Origin: Acinetobacter calcoaceticus
GTDB lineage: Bacteria > Pseudomonadota > Gammaproteobacteria > Pseudomonadales > Moraxellaceae
Reading direction: 5' to 3'
Assembly: GCF_004345325.1 (NCBI RefSeq)
Contig: NZ_SLVJ01000015.1
Location: 25,855-89,854, forward strand
Length of the DNA: 64,000 nucleotides
A program made the position numbers and the translations under genes. Of this stretch, positions 45,878-55,224 are shown piece after piece. A model generated the notes under the pieces. It did no database searches and had not been told where the DNA came from. It saw only the letters and a list, made by a program, of their open reading frames with translations. Each line of letters begins with the position of its first letter. Position 1 is the stretch's first letter.

Positions 45878-46015
45878 GTTTATGTTTGAAATATATTTAA
45901 TATAAAACGTTAAAAATGTGATGTTAATTGGAAATGTTGATCTATAGATCTCTTCTTGAGGGGCGTTATGCTTAGGAGGGGATTTCAGCACAATCGAGCA
46001 CTGAAATCTTTTGGA

Positions 46016-46399
46016 TTAACCTTTTTGATATTCTTCAATGACTTCGAGCGCTGCTCGAAAAGCTTCTTGCGTTGCAGGCGCACCGCAATACGGCAGGCTA
46101 TGCAGTAATACTTCTTGAATTTCTTCAACACTGGCGCCGTTATTCAAAGCACCACGGACATGACCTTTAAGTTCAGTCGGGCTTTTGAGTGCGGTCAAGA
46201 AAGCAAGCGTGATCAGAGAACGATATTTACGTGGAAGTACACCTTCACGTTGCCAAGTAGAGCCCCATGCATGCTCATTGATCCAATCTTGCAGCGGTTG
46301 CGTGAATTCCACGGTGTTGTCCTGCGCGCGCTTAACAAAGTGCTCACCCATCACCTCAGTGCGAACTTTGAGACCATTTTCATAATCTTGTTGTGACAT
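46016..46399 (-). CDS. Carboxymuconolactone decarboxylase family protein (PcaC-like)
   Basis: 127 residues from ATG 46399 (MSQQDYENGLKVRTEVMG). The helical AhpD/CMD fold is recognisable from PRKYRSLITLAFLTAL, ELKGHVRGALNNGAS and VLLHSLPYCGAPATQEAF, closest to 4-carboxymuconolactone decarboxylase PcaC. No protocatechuate-pathway genes are next to it, so role in beta-ketoadipate metabolism is uncertain. Only one cysteine (Cys in PYCG), so an AhpD-like CxxC peroxidase role is unlikely. Confidence 0.85.
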   Translation of the reverse strand: MSQQDYENGLKVRTEVMGEHFVKRAQDNTVEFTQPLQDWINEHAWGSTWQREGVLPRKYRSLITLAFLTALKSPTELKGHVRGALNNGASVEEIQEVLLHSLPYCGAPATQEAFRAALEVIEEYQKG

Positions 46400-46502
46400 A
46401 GAGAACTGCCTATAGATGTATGTATTTGAGTGTGTAGTGGATATACCCAAAACAAGTGCTTGATAAAACATCATTATAAACAAGATTTTTCACGTTTAAA
46501 TA

Positions 46503-46534
46503 CGACTAAAACCGCATTGAGGCGGTTTAAGTCG
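46503..46534 (-). terminator. Probable terminator of fadE
   Basis: CGACTAAAACCGC faces GCGGTTTAAGTCG around ATTGAG, with one mismatch. Lies 40 nt past the fadE stop; on the minus strand the descending arm ends GCGGTTTTAGTCG. Confidence 0.55.
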
Positions 46535-46573
46535 GAGAGGATGTCAAAAAGATATAGCATGAAGATCAGTTGC

Positions 46574-49126
46574 TTAGTTCAGCTCACCTTGCTCAGATGA
46601 GTGAGTATTTGAAGCAGGCATTTTTTGCTGATCTTGAGTGCGGTGTTGTGTTGAATGTGTTTGGTCTAGATGGTCTTGGTGCGGATTTGGCACCTTTAAG
46701 ACCTCCTCAAAACATAGATCGAAAATATCAGTCGCCATACTCTCAAAGCGTTGCACATTATAATCCAACAATTGCTTAGCTTCGGCATCGCTAATAAAGC
46801 CAGTTTTAATGGCATCTGCAATATTTTCTTCAAAACTCAGACCTGCAAACTGTTCTTTGTTTTGTGCCTTTTTAAATTTACTCCATAAGGGTTCAATCTG
46901 CAGAAGTTTTAGAAAGGTCGCTTCCATACGACCTGTGACATTTTCAGGGTCAGTGCTGTAATAAACGTGTTGTTTTAAGCTGTCACGAAATGCATGCTCT
47001 TGCATCATTAACTCAGCAACTTCAAGTTTGAGTGCATCACTTGGCGCAGCGATTGGTCGGCCGAAGGGGAAGCAGACCAACTTAACCAGCGTTGCGGCCC
47101 AGCCCACAGGGAAATTGTCATACAGCGCAAAAAAGGCTTCTTGGACTTGATAAAGTGCTTTCTCTAATGCAAGTTTGGCATGCAATTGTTCCGCATGTGT
47201 TTTCTGGCCGTGTTGGTAATAATTTAGGATCGAGGTGGCGATAAATAGGTAGGAATGCATATCCGATAATCGACCTGAGAGCATTTCTTTACGTTTAATA
47301 TCACCCGCCAATAAGCCCAAGCACATATCTGCAGTCAGGGCAAAGTTGCTACTGAGTCGATTAATGATTTTATAGTAGGGGCGGCTAAAGTCATCTGCTT
47401 GAGCAGAGGCTTTGCCCGAACCTCCTGTAAAGCCATATAACACAGATCGTGCAGCACGATTAAAGGTGTAGCCCATATGTTGATAGAACATCTCATTGAA
47501 TCGCTCCACGGCGGCTTGGGTATCTTCAGCCTGTAGGAGTTGCAGCTCATCAAATAGATAGGGGTGACAACGCATAGAGCCTTGACCAAAAATCATCAAT
47601 GAACGGCTGAGTATATTGGCACCTTCAACAGTGATGGACACTGGGATAGCTTGATACATAAAGGCCATGAAATTACGTGGTCCCATTTGGATGGCGCGAC
47701 CACCGACCACATCCATGCCATGATTGACTAATTTACGCATGGTTTCAGTGGCATAGTATTTGGCCATTGCGGTCATGACAGCGGGTTTGCCGCCTTGGTT
47801 CAGACCACAGGTCACCATATAACGGAAGGCCTCAAGCATGTAGGTTTCGCTTGCCATATCACTGGTGACTTCTTGCACACCTTCAAATTGGCCAACAGAG
47901 ATTTTAAATTGTTGGCGTATTTTTGCGAAAGCACCAACGGTTAAATAAGTCATTTCAGCAGCGGCAGTAGACAGCGCAGGCAATGAAATACCCCGTCCTA
48001 CACCTAGACATTCCATCAACATTCGCCAGCCTTTACCCGCATTTTCAGGACCACCAATGATCCAATCTATCGGAATGAATACATCTGTCCCTTCGACAGT
48101 CCCATTCATGAACGGAGAACCTGGGTTATGACGTGGACCGACCTGTACACCTGGGTGAGATGCTGGGATCAGGGCACAGGTGATACCATATTCATTGATG
48201 TTGTTATCACCGAGTAGGCCATCAGGATCGTAGAGTTTAAAGGCCAATCCAACCACGGTGGCAATCGGCGCAAGGGTAATCCAACGTTTAGAGAAATTCA
48301 TCTTTAAACCCAAGACGTGTTCGCCCTCGAACTCGCCATAGCAGACGATCCCGGTATCTGGAATCGCGCCAGCATCAGAGCCTGCTTCAGGGCTGGTGAG
48401 ACCAAAACATGGCATTTCATCACCCTTGGCCAAACCAGGGAGGTAGCGATCTTTTTGTTCCTCAGTACCATAGTTGAGTAACAGCTCGCCAGGACCTAGA
48501 GAGTTTGGAACCATACAACTGACTGCTGCGGTCAAGGAGCGCGAGGCAATTTTGCTCATGATCCGACTTTGTGCAAAGGGACTAAATTCACGACCACCAT
48601 AGCTTTTAGGAATAATCAGTCCTAAAAAACCATGCTGTTTTATATAGCGCCAAGCCTCAGGAGAAAGGTCTTTCCGTTGATGGATATCCCATTCATCAAG
48701 CAGCTGACACAATTGCTCAACTTCATGATCGAGGAAAGATTGCTCTTCCTGACTAAGTTCAGGGTAGGGGTAGGCATCAAACTGAGTCCAATCCGGCGCA
48801 CCCATAAACAGCTCTTTCTCCCACCAACTGGTACCTGCATCGAGCGCCTCACGTTCAGTGGTACTCATACTCGGCATGGCATTGGCTAATGATTTATAAG
48901 CGGGTTTGGTGATCAGTGCCATTCGCAATGGACTGATCAATAAGATTAAGCTGATCAATGCCAGTGGTATACCCAATATTAATGACCATGGCGAGATCAA
49001 TGCACTCAGCACAGCCAGTGCTATGCTGGCAATGGCACCGACATTTCGGGAAAATTGAAAAAAGAATATTGCCCATAAGACAATTATTTGTAGCAGTAGA
49101 GCGGCTAAAAATGCGAATAATGCCAT
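46574..49126 (-). CDS. fadE: Acyl-CoA dehydrogenase FadE
   Basis: First step of beta-oxidation, trans-2-enoyl-CoA formation. 850 residues, of the long FadE type. Two membrane helices at the N-terminus (residues 2-24, 29-66), then the acyl-CoA dehydrogenase domains: ESWKHGF-type FAD site region IIPKSYGGREFSPFAQS, GLTSPEAGSDAG, and the TVEGANILSRSL catalytic-base region with Glu. A long C-terminal helical tail follows. Monocistronic between the CMD gene and lipA; regulation not visible. Confidence 0.95.
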   Translation of the reverse strand: MALFAFLAALLLQIIVLWAIFFFQFSRNVGAIASIALAVLSALISPWSLILGIPLALISLILLISPLRMALITKPAYKSLANAMPSMSTTEREALDAGTSWWEKELFMGAPDWTQFDAYPYPELSQEEQSFLDHEVEQLCQLLDEWDIHQRKDLSPEAWRYIKQHGFLGLIIPKSYGGREFSPFAQSRIMSKIASRSLTAAVSCMVPNSLGPGELLLNYGTEEQKDRYLPGLAKGDEMPCFGLTSPEAGSDAGAIPDTGIVCYGEFEGEHVLGLKMNFSKRWITLAPIATVVGLAFKLYDPDGLLGDNNINEYGITCALIPASHPGVQVGPRHNPGSPFMNGTVEGTDVFIPIDWIIGGPENAGKGWRMLMECLGVGRGISLPALSTAAAEMTYLTVGAFAKIRQQFKISVGQFEGVQEVTSDMASETYMLEAFRYMVTCGLNQGGKPAVMTAMAKYYATETMRKLVNHGMDVVGGRAIQMGPRNFMAFMYQAIPVSITVEGANILSRSLMIFGQGSMRCHPYLFDELQLLQAEDTQAAVERFNEMFYQHMGYTFNRAARSVLYGFTGGSGKASAQADDFSRPYYKIINRLSSNFALTADMCLGLLAGDIKRKEMLSGRLSDMHSYLFIATSILNYYQHGQKTHAEQLHAKLALEKALYQVQEAFFALYDNFPVGWAATLVKLVCFPFGRPIAAPSDALKLEVAELMMQEHAFRDSLKQHVYYSTDPENVTGRMEATFLKLLQIEPLWSKFKKAQNKEQFAGLSFEENIADAIKTGFISDAEAKQLLDYNVQRFESMATDIFDLCFEEVLKVPNPHQDHLDQTHSTQHRTQDQQKMPASNTHSSEQGELN

Positions 49127-49480
49127 ATACAGCTTACTCCTCTAAATACTCAATCAATGACGTTGGGGAAATTGAAATATGTGTGATGGATACGAGCTTT
49201 CTATTTATTCGTGCAGATTGTTAAGTGTTTGTTTGAGAATGTGTCTAATTCATTAGCTTTTTATGTTTAACGGCTTTCTAATTCGCTGTACAAGTATCAA
49301 TGGTTTTAATTTGTCACTAAACGTTAATTTCAGACTCAGAAATACAGTATAAGCCATACAGGATGGTGTTTTACACAGATAAAAAAACAGCCTTCATATT
49401 GAAGGCTGTTGATTGATGTAGTCATTTGATTGTTGAGATTTTAAATCTCACTCGGACTCGAGCATTAAGCTTTACAAAAT
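49127..49480. other. Gap between fadE and lipA
   Basis: Contains the fadE promoter region and, at 49381-49409, the lipA terminator. No coding frame supported. Confidence 0.5.
49381..49409 (-). terminator. Terminator of lipA
   Basis: ACAGCCTTC-ATATT-GAAGGCTGT, with seven A upstream that become a U-run on the minus strand. Confidence 0.88.
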
Positions 49481-50494
49481 TTAAGCTTCGACCGCTTGAA
49501 CTGCAATCTTTTTACTTGGATCGACTTTACGGCGTACATTCGGTACAGGCTCACCATAATATTGACGATCTGCAAAATAACTTGAACGTACCATCGGTGC
49601 TGCCCAAATATTTCTAAAGCCGAGTTTTTGACCGTGTTCGGTATAACGTTCAAATTCTTCTGGCGTCACAAAGCGGTCAATCGGTGCGTGTTCTTTAGAT
49701 GGCTGTAAATATTGACCAATAGTGACATAGTCCACATCGTGGGCACGAAGATCATCTAAAAGCGCCAATACTTCTTCTTCAGTTTCACCAATGCCGACCA
49801 TCAATCCACATTTGGTTGGGATATCTGGGCAATATTCTTTAAACATTTTCAATAAGGTTAAAGAATGCTGATAATCCGAACCTGGACGCATGGCTTTATA
49901 TAAGCGAGGTACAGTTTCGATATTGTGATTAAACACGTCCGGCGGGCACTCAGTCATGATGCGCAATGCGATATCCATACGACCACGGAAGTCAGGCACC
50001 AAGATTTCAAGTAGGGTTTTAGGGCTGAGTTTACGCGCTTCTTGGATACAATCGACAAAATGTTGTGCACCACCATCGAGCAAGTCATCACGGTCGACTG
50101 AGGTGATCACTGCATATTTCAAACCTAAATTGGCAATGGTTTCAGCCATATGCAACGGTTCATCTGGGTCCAAGGCATTTGGACGGCCGTGTGCAACATC
50201 ACAAAATGGGCAACGACGGGTACAAATATCACCCATGATCATAAAGGTTGCGGTACCACCACCAAAACACTCAGGTAGGTTCGGGCAGGCTGCTTCTTCG
50301 CAGACGGTGTGTAATTTTTGTTGACGCAAAGTTGTTTTAATTCGCTGCACCTCTTCTGGTGCCGCCATTTTGACTCGAATCCAATCGGGTTTGCGTGGGG
50401 TTTCAACCGTAGGGATCACTTTTACAGGTATACGCGCGACTTTTTCGGCGCCACGAAGTTTTATACCCTGTTCAGGCTTACGGTTTGCAGACAT
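49481..50494 (-). CDS. lipA: Lipoyl synthase
   Basis: Radical-SAM enzyme that inserts two sulfurs into octanoyl groups of lipoyl domains. 337 residues from ATG 50494. Auxiliary cluster cysteines 65, 70 and 76 ([12 protein letters not shown]) and radical-SAM CxxxCxxC at 91, 95, 98 (CTRRCPFC) are intact; the C-terminal [11 protein letters not shown] serine ligand motif is present. No lipB alongside. Confidence 0.96.
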   Translation of the reverse strand: MSANRKPEQGIKLRGAEKVARIPVKVIPTVETPRKPDWIRVKMAAPEEVQRIKTTLRQQKLHTVCEEAACPNLPECFGGGTATFMIMGDICTRRCPFCDVAHGRPNALDPDEPLHMAETIANLGLKYAVITSVDRDDLLDGGAQHFVDCIQEARKLSPKTLLEILVPDFRGRMDIALRIMTECPPDVFNHNIETVPRLYKAMRPGSDYQHSLTLLKMFKEYCPDIPTKCGLMVGIGETEEEVLALLDDLRAHDVDYVTIGQYLQPSKEHAPIDRFVTPEEFERYTEHGQKLGFRNIWAAPMVRSSYFADRQYYGEPVPNVRRKVDPSKKIAVQAVEA

Positions 50495-50688
50495 ATTCAA
50501 TTTCCACTGTTTTGACGAGGGAGGTAACGCCACATTATAACCAATTTGTAAAATGAAGGGATAAAAATACTATTCATTTACTAAATGTTGTCATCAAGCA
50601 ATATATGCATCCTAAATACAGTAATCACAGTTGGATTAGGTCATAATAGGCGGAAATTTGTAAGAAGATTTAGAATAAGGAGCTTTGA

Positions 50689-52104
50689 ATGCCTCGTAAA
50701 AAAGATATCGTTGCTGGTACTTTCCTAAAATATGATGCAGTTGTTCTAGGTTCGGGCCCGGCAGGCGAAGGCGCGGCAATGAAGCTAGCAAAATCTGGCA
50801 AACGTGTTGCGATCATTGATGTACGTGATCAACTTGGCGGTAACTGTACCCACGTCGGAACCATTCCGAGTAAGGCGCTGCGTCAAACCGTATCCAGTAT
50901 CATTCGTTACCAACGTGATCCACTATTTAAACAAGTGGGCGATTGGAAACAATTCACCATGAAACAAGTGTTGCATAGCGCACACAAGGTGATTCAACAA
51001 CAAGTCAGTACTCACTCGCGCTTTTACGATCGCAATGACATCGATGTCTATCACGGCCGTGCCTATGTGCAGGATCTGAATACCATCTTGATTTTTAGCG
51101 ATGATGGTATTAAAGAAACCATTATTTATAAACAGTTGGTCGTTGCGACGGGCAGTCGTCCCTATCACCCGCATGGACTTGATTTTGAGCATCCATGTGT
51201 TTTTGATTCGGACAAAATTTTAGATTTAGACTTCACTGTACATAAAATCATTATTTATGGTGCAGGGGTGATTGGCTGTGAATATGCCTCAATCTTTATT
51301 GGTTTGGGGATCAAAGTTGATTTGATCAATACTCAGCCTAAACTATTGAGCTATTTGGATGACGAAATCTCCGATGCATTGTCTTACCATTTACGTGAAC
51401 AAGGGGTGTTGATCCGTCACAACGAACAGATCGACCATCTCGAAACCGCTGATGATCATGTGGTGTTGTGTTTGCAAAGCGGTAAGAAAATCAAAGCCGA
51501 TGCCATCCTCTGGTGTAATGGTCGTTCAGGCAATACCGATGGACTTGGTCTAGAGAATATCGGCATTAATCCAAACAGCCGTGGTCAATTATCAGTGAAT
51601 GATCAGTATCAAACTGAAGTTGAAAACATCTATGCCGCAGGTGATGTGATCGGTTGGCCATCATTGGCTTCAGCCGCATATGACCAAGGGCGCTGTGCTG
51701 GCGCCAATATGAGCGGTGAGAAAGATGTCAAACCGGTGGTGGATATTCCAACCGGGATTTACACCATTCCTGAGATCTCCTCAATTGGTAAAACTGAGCA
51801 GCAATTGACCGAAGAAAAAGTGCCTTATGAAGTGGGCCAATCTTCTTTCCGTCATTTGGCACGTGCGCAGATTACCGGTGATACCGTCGGTGAGTTGAAA
51901 ATTCTGTTCCATCGCGAAACTTTAGCGATCTTGGGAATTCACTGTTTTGGTAACAATGCAGCAGAAATTATTCATATTGGGCAGGCGGTTATGCAAAGCC
52001 CGAACAATACCATTAAGTATTTTGTTGAAACCACGTTTAACTATCCAACCATGGCAGAAGCCTACCGTGTGGCGACATTGAACGGCATGAATCGTTTGTT
52101 TTAA
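50689..52104 (+). CDS. sthA: Soluble pyridine nucleotide transhydrogenase
   Basis: FAD enzyme moving hydride between NADPH and NAD+. 471 residues. FAD-binding [10 protein letters not shown] (21-30), [16 protein letters not shown] with a single Cys53 rather than the CxxxxC pair of dihydrolipoamide dehydrogenases, NAD(P) domain [14 protein letters not shown], and [12 protein letters not shown]. Preceded by AAGGAG and followed by a strong terminator. Confidence 0.95.
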   Translation: MPRKKDIVAGTFLKYDAVVLGSGPAGEGAAMKLAKSGKRVAIIDVRDQLGGNCTHVGTIPSKALRQTVSSIIRYQRDPLFKQVGDWKQFTMKQVLHSAHKVIQQQVSTHSRFYDRNDIDVYHGRAYVQDLNTILIFSDDGIKETIIYKQLVVATGSRPYHPHGLDFEHPCVFDSDKILDLDFTVHKIIIYGAGVIGCEYASIFIGLGIKVDLINTQPKLLSYLDDEISDALSYHLREQGVLIRHNEQIDHLETADDHVVLCLQSGKKIKADAILWCNGRSGNTDGLGLENIGINPNSRGQLSVNDQYQTEVENIYAAGDVIGWPSLASAAYDQGRCAGANMSGEKDVKPVVDIPTGIYTIPEISSIGKTEQQLTEEKVPYEVGQSSFRHLARAQITGDTVGELKILFHRETLAILGIHCFGNNAAEIIHIGQAVMQSPNNTIKYFVETTFNYPTMAEAYRVATLNGMNRLF

Positions 52105-52156
52105 GCAATAAGCGATTAGATCCACAAGTGTATAGTTCCACATCGGTTCTAAGTCT

Positions 52157-52184
52157 AAGCCCATTCCTTGAATGGGCTTTTTTA
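52157..52184 (+). terminator. Terminator of sthA
   Basis: AAGCCCATTC-CTT-GAATGGGCTT followed by TTTTA. Its end touches the stop of the convergent LysR gene (52182). Confidence 0.88.
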
Positions 52185-53096
52185 TTGGGGCGCTGGTAGC
52201 GCTTGCGGTAGGGTAGTCGCGAGATGATCAATCAACAAACGGGTCTTGGTTGCTACATAGGCTTGGTTGGGGAAAACGGCATAGATGCCTTGGGTGCTTA
52301 GGCGATATTCAGGAAGCAGTTGTTGCAACAGCCCCTGAGACAACTCAGTTTCAATTAACCATTTTGGTATAACGGCGATCCCAAGATGATCCAATAACAT
52401 ATGTTTCATGGTTTGGATGTTATTGGCAGCATATTTTGTGTTTTCGTGGATGCTGTGGCTTTGGCCATTTTGATAAAAGGTCCAAAATGTTTGACTGCTT
52501 AAGTTGAGGTTAGAGATCCAATGACAGGTTTCAAGTTGTTCGAGATCAGTGAGTTGTAACTGTGCAGCATGCTGCTTGGAGGCCACCAACACGATCTCAT
52601 ACTCGGCTAGTTTTTTAGCCCGATGGCTTGAATCCACCAATTGACCCAGTCGAATTGCGACATCAATTTGCTCTCGAATCAAATCATAGGGCTTGGAGTC
52701 AAAGAGGCAATGCAGATGCAATTCGCTGTGGGTTTGGCAAAAAGGAGCCAAGAGTGGCCAGAGGACTTGATGACCAAACTCAAAGGTGGAGGTGATCCTG
52801 AGAATGCCAGAAGTACCCAATTGACCCTGACGTACATTTTCAATCGACTGGGTCAGGCTCAACAGCAGATCTTTAAAATGAACATACAATTCTTGACCTG
52901 CAGTGGTCAGGATTAATTTACGCGTATCTCTGACCAATACACTTAAACCGAGGTCTTGTTCTAGACGTTTGATTCGTGTGCTGACCAAGGCTTTACTGAT
53001 TTTTAGATGCAACGCTGCCTGAGTAAACGAGTGTTTTTCAACCACAGTGATAAAGGTTTGCATCAAGTCCAGACTGGGCATGGTTGAGCTGCTCAT
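52182..53096 (-). CDS. LysR-type transcriptional regulator
   Basis: About 304 residues. Winged helix SLDLMQTFITVVEKHSFTQAA and KALVSTRIKRLEQDLGLSVL, then an effector domain starting GILRITSTFEFGH, of the CrgA/AaeR branch. Start is uncertain: GTG 53111, ATG 53096 and ATG 53081 are in frame, none with a good ribosome site; family alignment would also allow 53081. Divergent from the MFS/NTF2 pair over a gap with two operator-like dyads, so it probably regulates that pair and itself. Confidence 0.9.
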   Translation of the reverse strand: MSSSTMPSLDLMQTFITVVEKHSFTQAALHLKISKALVSTRIKRLEQDLGLSVLVRDTRKLILTTAGQELYVHFKDLLLSLTQSIENVRQGQLGTSGILRITSTFEFGHQVLWPLLAPFCQTHSELHLHCLFDSKPYDLIREQIDVAIRLGQLVDSSHRAKKLAEYEIVLVASKQHAAQLQLTDLEQLETCHWISNLNLSSQTFWTFYQNGQSHSIHENTKYAANNIQTMKHMLLDHLGIAVIPKWLIETELSQGLLQQLLPEYRLSTQGIYAVFPNQAYVATKTRLLIDHLATTLPQALPAPQ

Positions 53097-53116
53097 CGCA
53101 ATATTGTTCACTTATA

Positions 53117-53162
53117 TTGAATAATCAATTCAAAAATACACCACTATTCAACATATTTGAAT
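53117..53162. promoter_or_regulatory. Paired operator dyads between divergent LysR and MFS genes
   Basis: TTGAAT-N5-ATTCAA (53117-53133) and ATTCAA-N5-TTGAAT (53146-53162), both perfect and 29 bp apart centre to centre, built from one hexamer in inverted orders. Likely binding sites of the adjacent LysR protein. Confidence 0.65.
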
Positions 53163-53200
53163 AAAACAATAATGTGCTGATCTAAACACTGGGGTGGTAC

Positions 53201-54544
53201 ATGCAATATCGCAATAAAGTGGCGTGCATATTTTTGCTGGGATTTTTTCTTGATTGCATCAATATTTTTATGAGTGCGATTGCCTTTCCTTCGATCAGTG
53301 CAGCGTTTGAGCTGAATCGTATGCAGGTGGCATGGATTGCCAATATTTATATTCTGGGATTGACCTTGATTATTCCACTGAGTATTGGCTTGGCAAATTG
53401 GCTCAATGTCCGCCGTGCATTGTTGTATTCAATTGCTTTATTTACCCTATCCACTTTCATGGTTGGCGCTGCAGACTCCTATGCAAGTCTGTTGTTTTGG
53501 CGATTCATACAAGGTTTGAGTGGGGGTTTGATGATTCCTGTGGGGCAGGCACTGACCTTTAATCTATTCCAAGGGCAGGACCGTATCAAAATCTCCACTT
53601 TAATCATGATGATTGCGCTGATTGCTCCAGCCCTTTCTCCGATGCTGGGTGGTTGGGTGGTGGATCTCAGCGCATGGCGTTGGATTTTTTACAGTCATGT
53701 ACCACTTGCATTGATACTGTTGCTGCTGATTTGCCTTTGGTTAAAGCCGCAATCCTTGGCTGAGCATACCCGACCAGATTATATCGGGATGTTGTGGGTC
53801 TCTGCCGCGTTGATCGCATTGTTAATGAGCTTAAGCTTGCTTGGAGAGTGGCAACAACTGGGGTTGTTGTTGGTATTTGTGCTATTAACGCTGGGATTGA
53901 TTGCAGGCTATTGTGCCTATGCGCGCCGTACCCCGCATCCAGTGATCGAGTTGCAATTGCTCAACAATAACAAGCTGAATCTTTCAATCTTGATTTATTT
54001 GGCTGTGCCTGGGGTATTCACAGGCGTGAATCTGCTGGCGATTTTCTTTATGCAGGATGTGCTACGTTTTAGTGCGGCACAAACTGGAAGCTTTATGCTG
54101 TTCTATGCATTGATGGCGATGTGTGCAATGTTGTTGGCAAAGCGCTATTACAGCGTGATCGGTGCGAGAAAGCTGTTTTATCTCAGTGTGAGTTTACATA
54201 GTCTGGGTATTTTGCAATTGGCGTGGGTCGATCACAGTAGTGCCATGACTCAGATCGTCATCGCTTATCTGTGTATTGGTTTTGGTGGGGGACTTGCTGC
54301 AAATACTGCCCAAGCCACGGCCTTACTTGATTTTGATGCACAGTCAATGCCCCAAGCCAGTGTTATTTGGAACATTAATCGCCAAATCAGTTTCAGCTTA
54401 GGTGCTGCATTTTTTCTAATGTTGATCAATTTGTTGCAACAATATACTGCACTGGATATCACTCAGAACTATCAGTTGAGCTTCGGTATCGCTGCACTAC
54501 TGGGTGCGATTCCGTTATTTTTTCTACATCGTCTAAAGGCCTAA
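53201..54544 (+). CDS. MFS efflux transporter, EmrB/QacA-like
   Basis: 447 residues and roughly 12-14 membrane helices. Motifs: GFFLDCINIFMSAIAFP at helix 1, ADSYASLLFWRFIQGLSGG (motif B/C region with Arg) and PALSPMLGGWVVD (motif C-like). Probably exports a small organic compound under LysR control; the substrate is unknown. Followed after 4 bp by an NTF2-like protein gene. Confidence 0.83.
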   Translation: MQYRNKVACIFLLGFFLDCINIFMSAIAFPSISAAFELNRMQVAWIANIYILGLTLIIPLSIGLANWLNVRRALLYSIALFTLSTFMVGAADSYASLLFWRFIQGLSGGLMIPVGQALTFNLFQGQDRIKISTLIMMIALIAPALSPMLGGWVVDLSAWRWIFYSHVPLALILLLLICLWLKPQSLAEHTRPDYIGMLWVSAALIALLMSLSLLGEWQQLGLLLVFVLLTLGLIAGYCAYARRTPHPVIELQLLNNNKLNLSILIYLAVPGVFTGVNLLAIFFMQDVLRFSAAQTGSFMLFYALMAMCAMLLAKRYYSVIGARKLFYLSVSLHSLGILQLAWVDHSSAMTQIVIAYLCIGFGGGLAANTAQATALLDFDAQSMPQASVIWNINRQISFSLGAAFFLMLINLLQQYTALDITQNYQLSFGIAALLGAIPLFFLHRLKA

Positions 54545-54548
54545 AATC

Positions 54549-54995
54549 ATGTCTACAACGCTTACTCAATCACATCCTGAAACGTTGTCTATGCCGTTAT
54601 CCGTAACAGCACAGCGCGCAGTGCAAAGTGTCATCGATCTACATGACTTGATCCAAACGGTATTTTCAAGTGCAGATAGCGAGCAGCAATTACAGCAGTT
54701 GTTGCAATACTTTAGTGCAGATTATGAAATGATTGGGGTCTCAGGAAAGTTGCTTCAAACGACCCAATTACAGGCGTTATTTACCCAAAATATGGGCAGC
54801 ATGCCTGACTTTAAGATTGAGATTGATGATATTGCAGTCATCTTTGAGAGTGATACCCGAGTGATGTTGCGCTATCGAGAGCAACAGGATAAACAGGGCA
54901 GTATCACCCAACGACTCTCTACAGCATTGATTGAAATGGATGCTGAGCGCTGTGTTTGGCGCTTCCTGCATGAAACCTCGATTCCAAGTGTCTAA
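54549..54995 (+). CDS. NTF2/SnoaL-like fold protein
   Basis: 148 residues. The cone-shaped NTF2 fold is suggested by QLLQYFSADYEMIGVSG, TQNMGSMPDFKIEIDDIAV and the paired strands VMLRYREQQDKQG, RCVWRFLHETS. Usual roles are ligand binding or a small-molecule hydrolase/isomerase. The operon with the MFS gene suggests it acts on the transported compound. No catalytic residue identified. Confidence 0.65.
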   Translation: MSTTLTQSHPETLSMPLSVTAQRAVQSVIDLHDLIQTVFSSADSEQQLQQLLQYFSADYEMIGVSGKLLQTTQLQALFTQNMGSMPDFKIEIDDIAVIFESDTRVMLRYREQQDKQGSITQRLSTALIEMDAERCVWRFLHETSIPSV

Positions 54996-55028
54996 GGGGT
55001 TCAGTCTCAGAGGCTCAGTCTAAGGGGT
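54990..55028 (+). repeat. Short direct repeat at the NTF2 gene end
   Basis: GTCTAAGGGGT at 54990-55000 and again at 55018-55028. The first copy carries the stop codon of the NTF2-like gene. Similar in kind to the tail duplication after ybbP. Confidence 0.5.
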
Positions 55029-55042
55029 GCTGTACTGATCTT

Positions 55043-55083
55043 GCGCTAAACACCTTGCCTACGCCTAAGACAGTGTTTAGCGC
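55043..55083. terminator. Possible terminator between the NTF2 gene and the small membrane peptide gene
   Basis: Perfect 11-bp inverted repeat, GCGCTAAACAC (55043-55053) with GTGTTTAGCGC (55073-55083), 19-base loop. No U-run on either strand, so a strong hairpin but an unproven terminator. Confidence 0.45.
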
Positions 55084-55089
55084 CTTCGA

Positions 55090-55224
55090 TCAATGTGCGC
55101 AAAACGCTTGATTAAAATATATAAACAGATCAGGCGTTTGTAGCCATAGACTGATGGATAATAACAATAAACCAATGATCATCACGCTGATAAAGATTTT
55201 AAAGCCACGTAATGGTTTAGTCAT
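55090..55224 (-). CDS. Small membrane protein, 44 aa, coupled to MFS gene
   Basis: An ATG at 55224 lies inside the last codons of the upstream MFS gene (8-bp overlap) and is preceded by GAGGAGG, an excellent ribosome site nine bases away. The peptide begins MTKPLRGFKIF, continues with one strong membrane helix of ~22 residues, and ends in a short polar tail (DLFIYFNQAFCAH). The basic start suggests an N-in orientation. I know of no family; role possibly as a subunit or stabiliser of the transporter. Confidence 0.7.
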   Translation of the reverse strand: MTKPLRGFKIFISVMIIGLLLLSISLWLQTPDLFIYFNQAFCAH

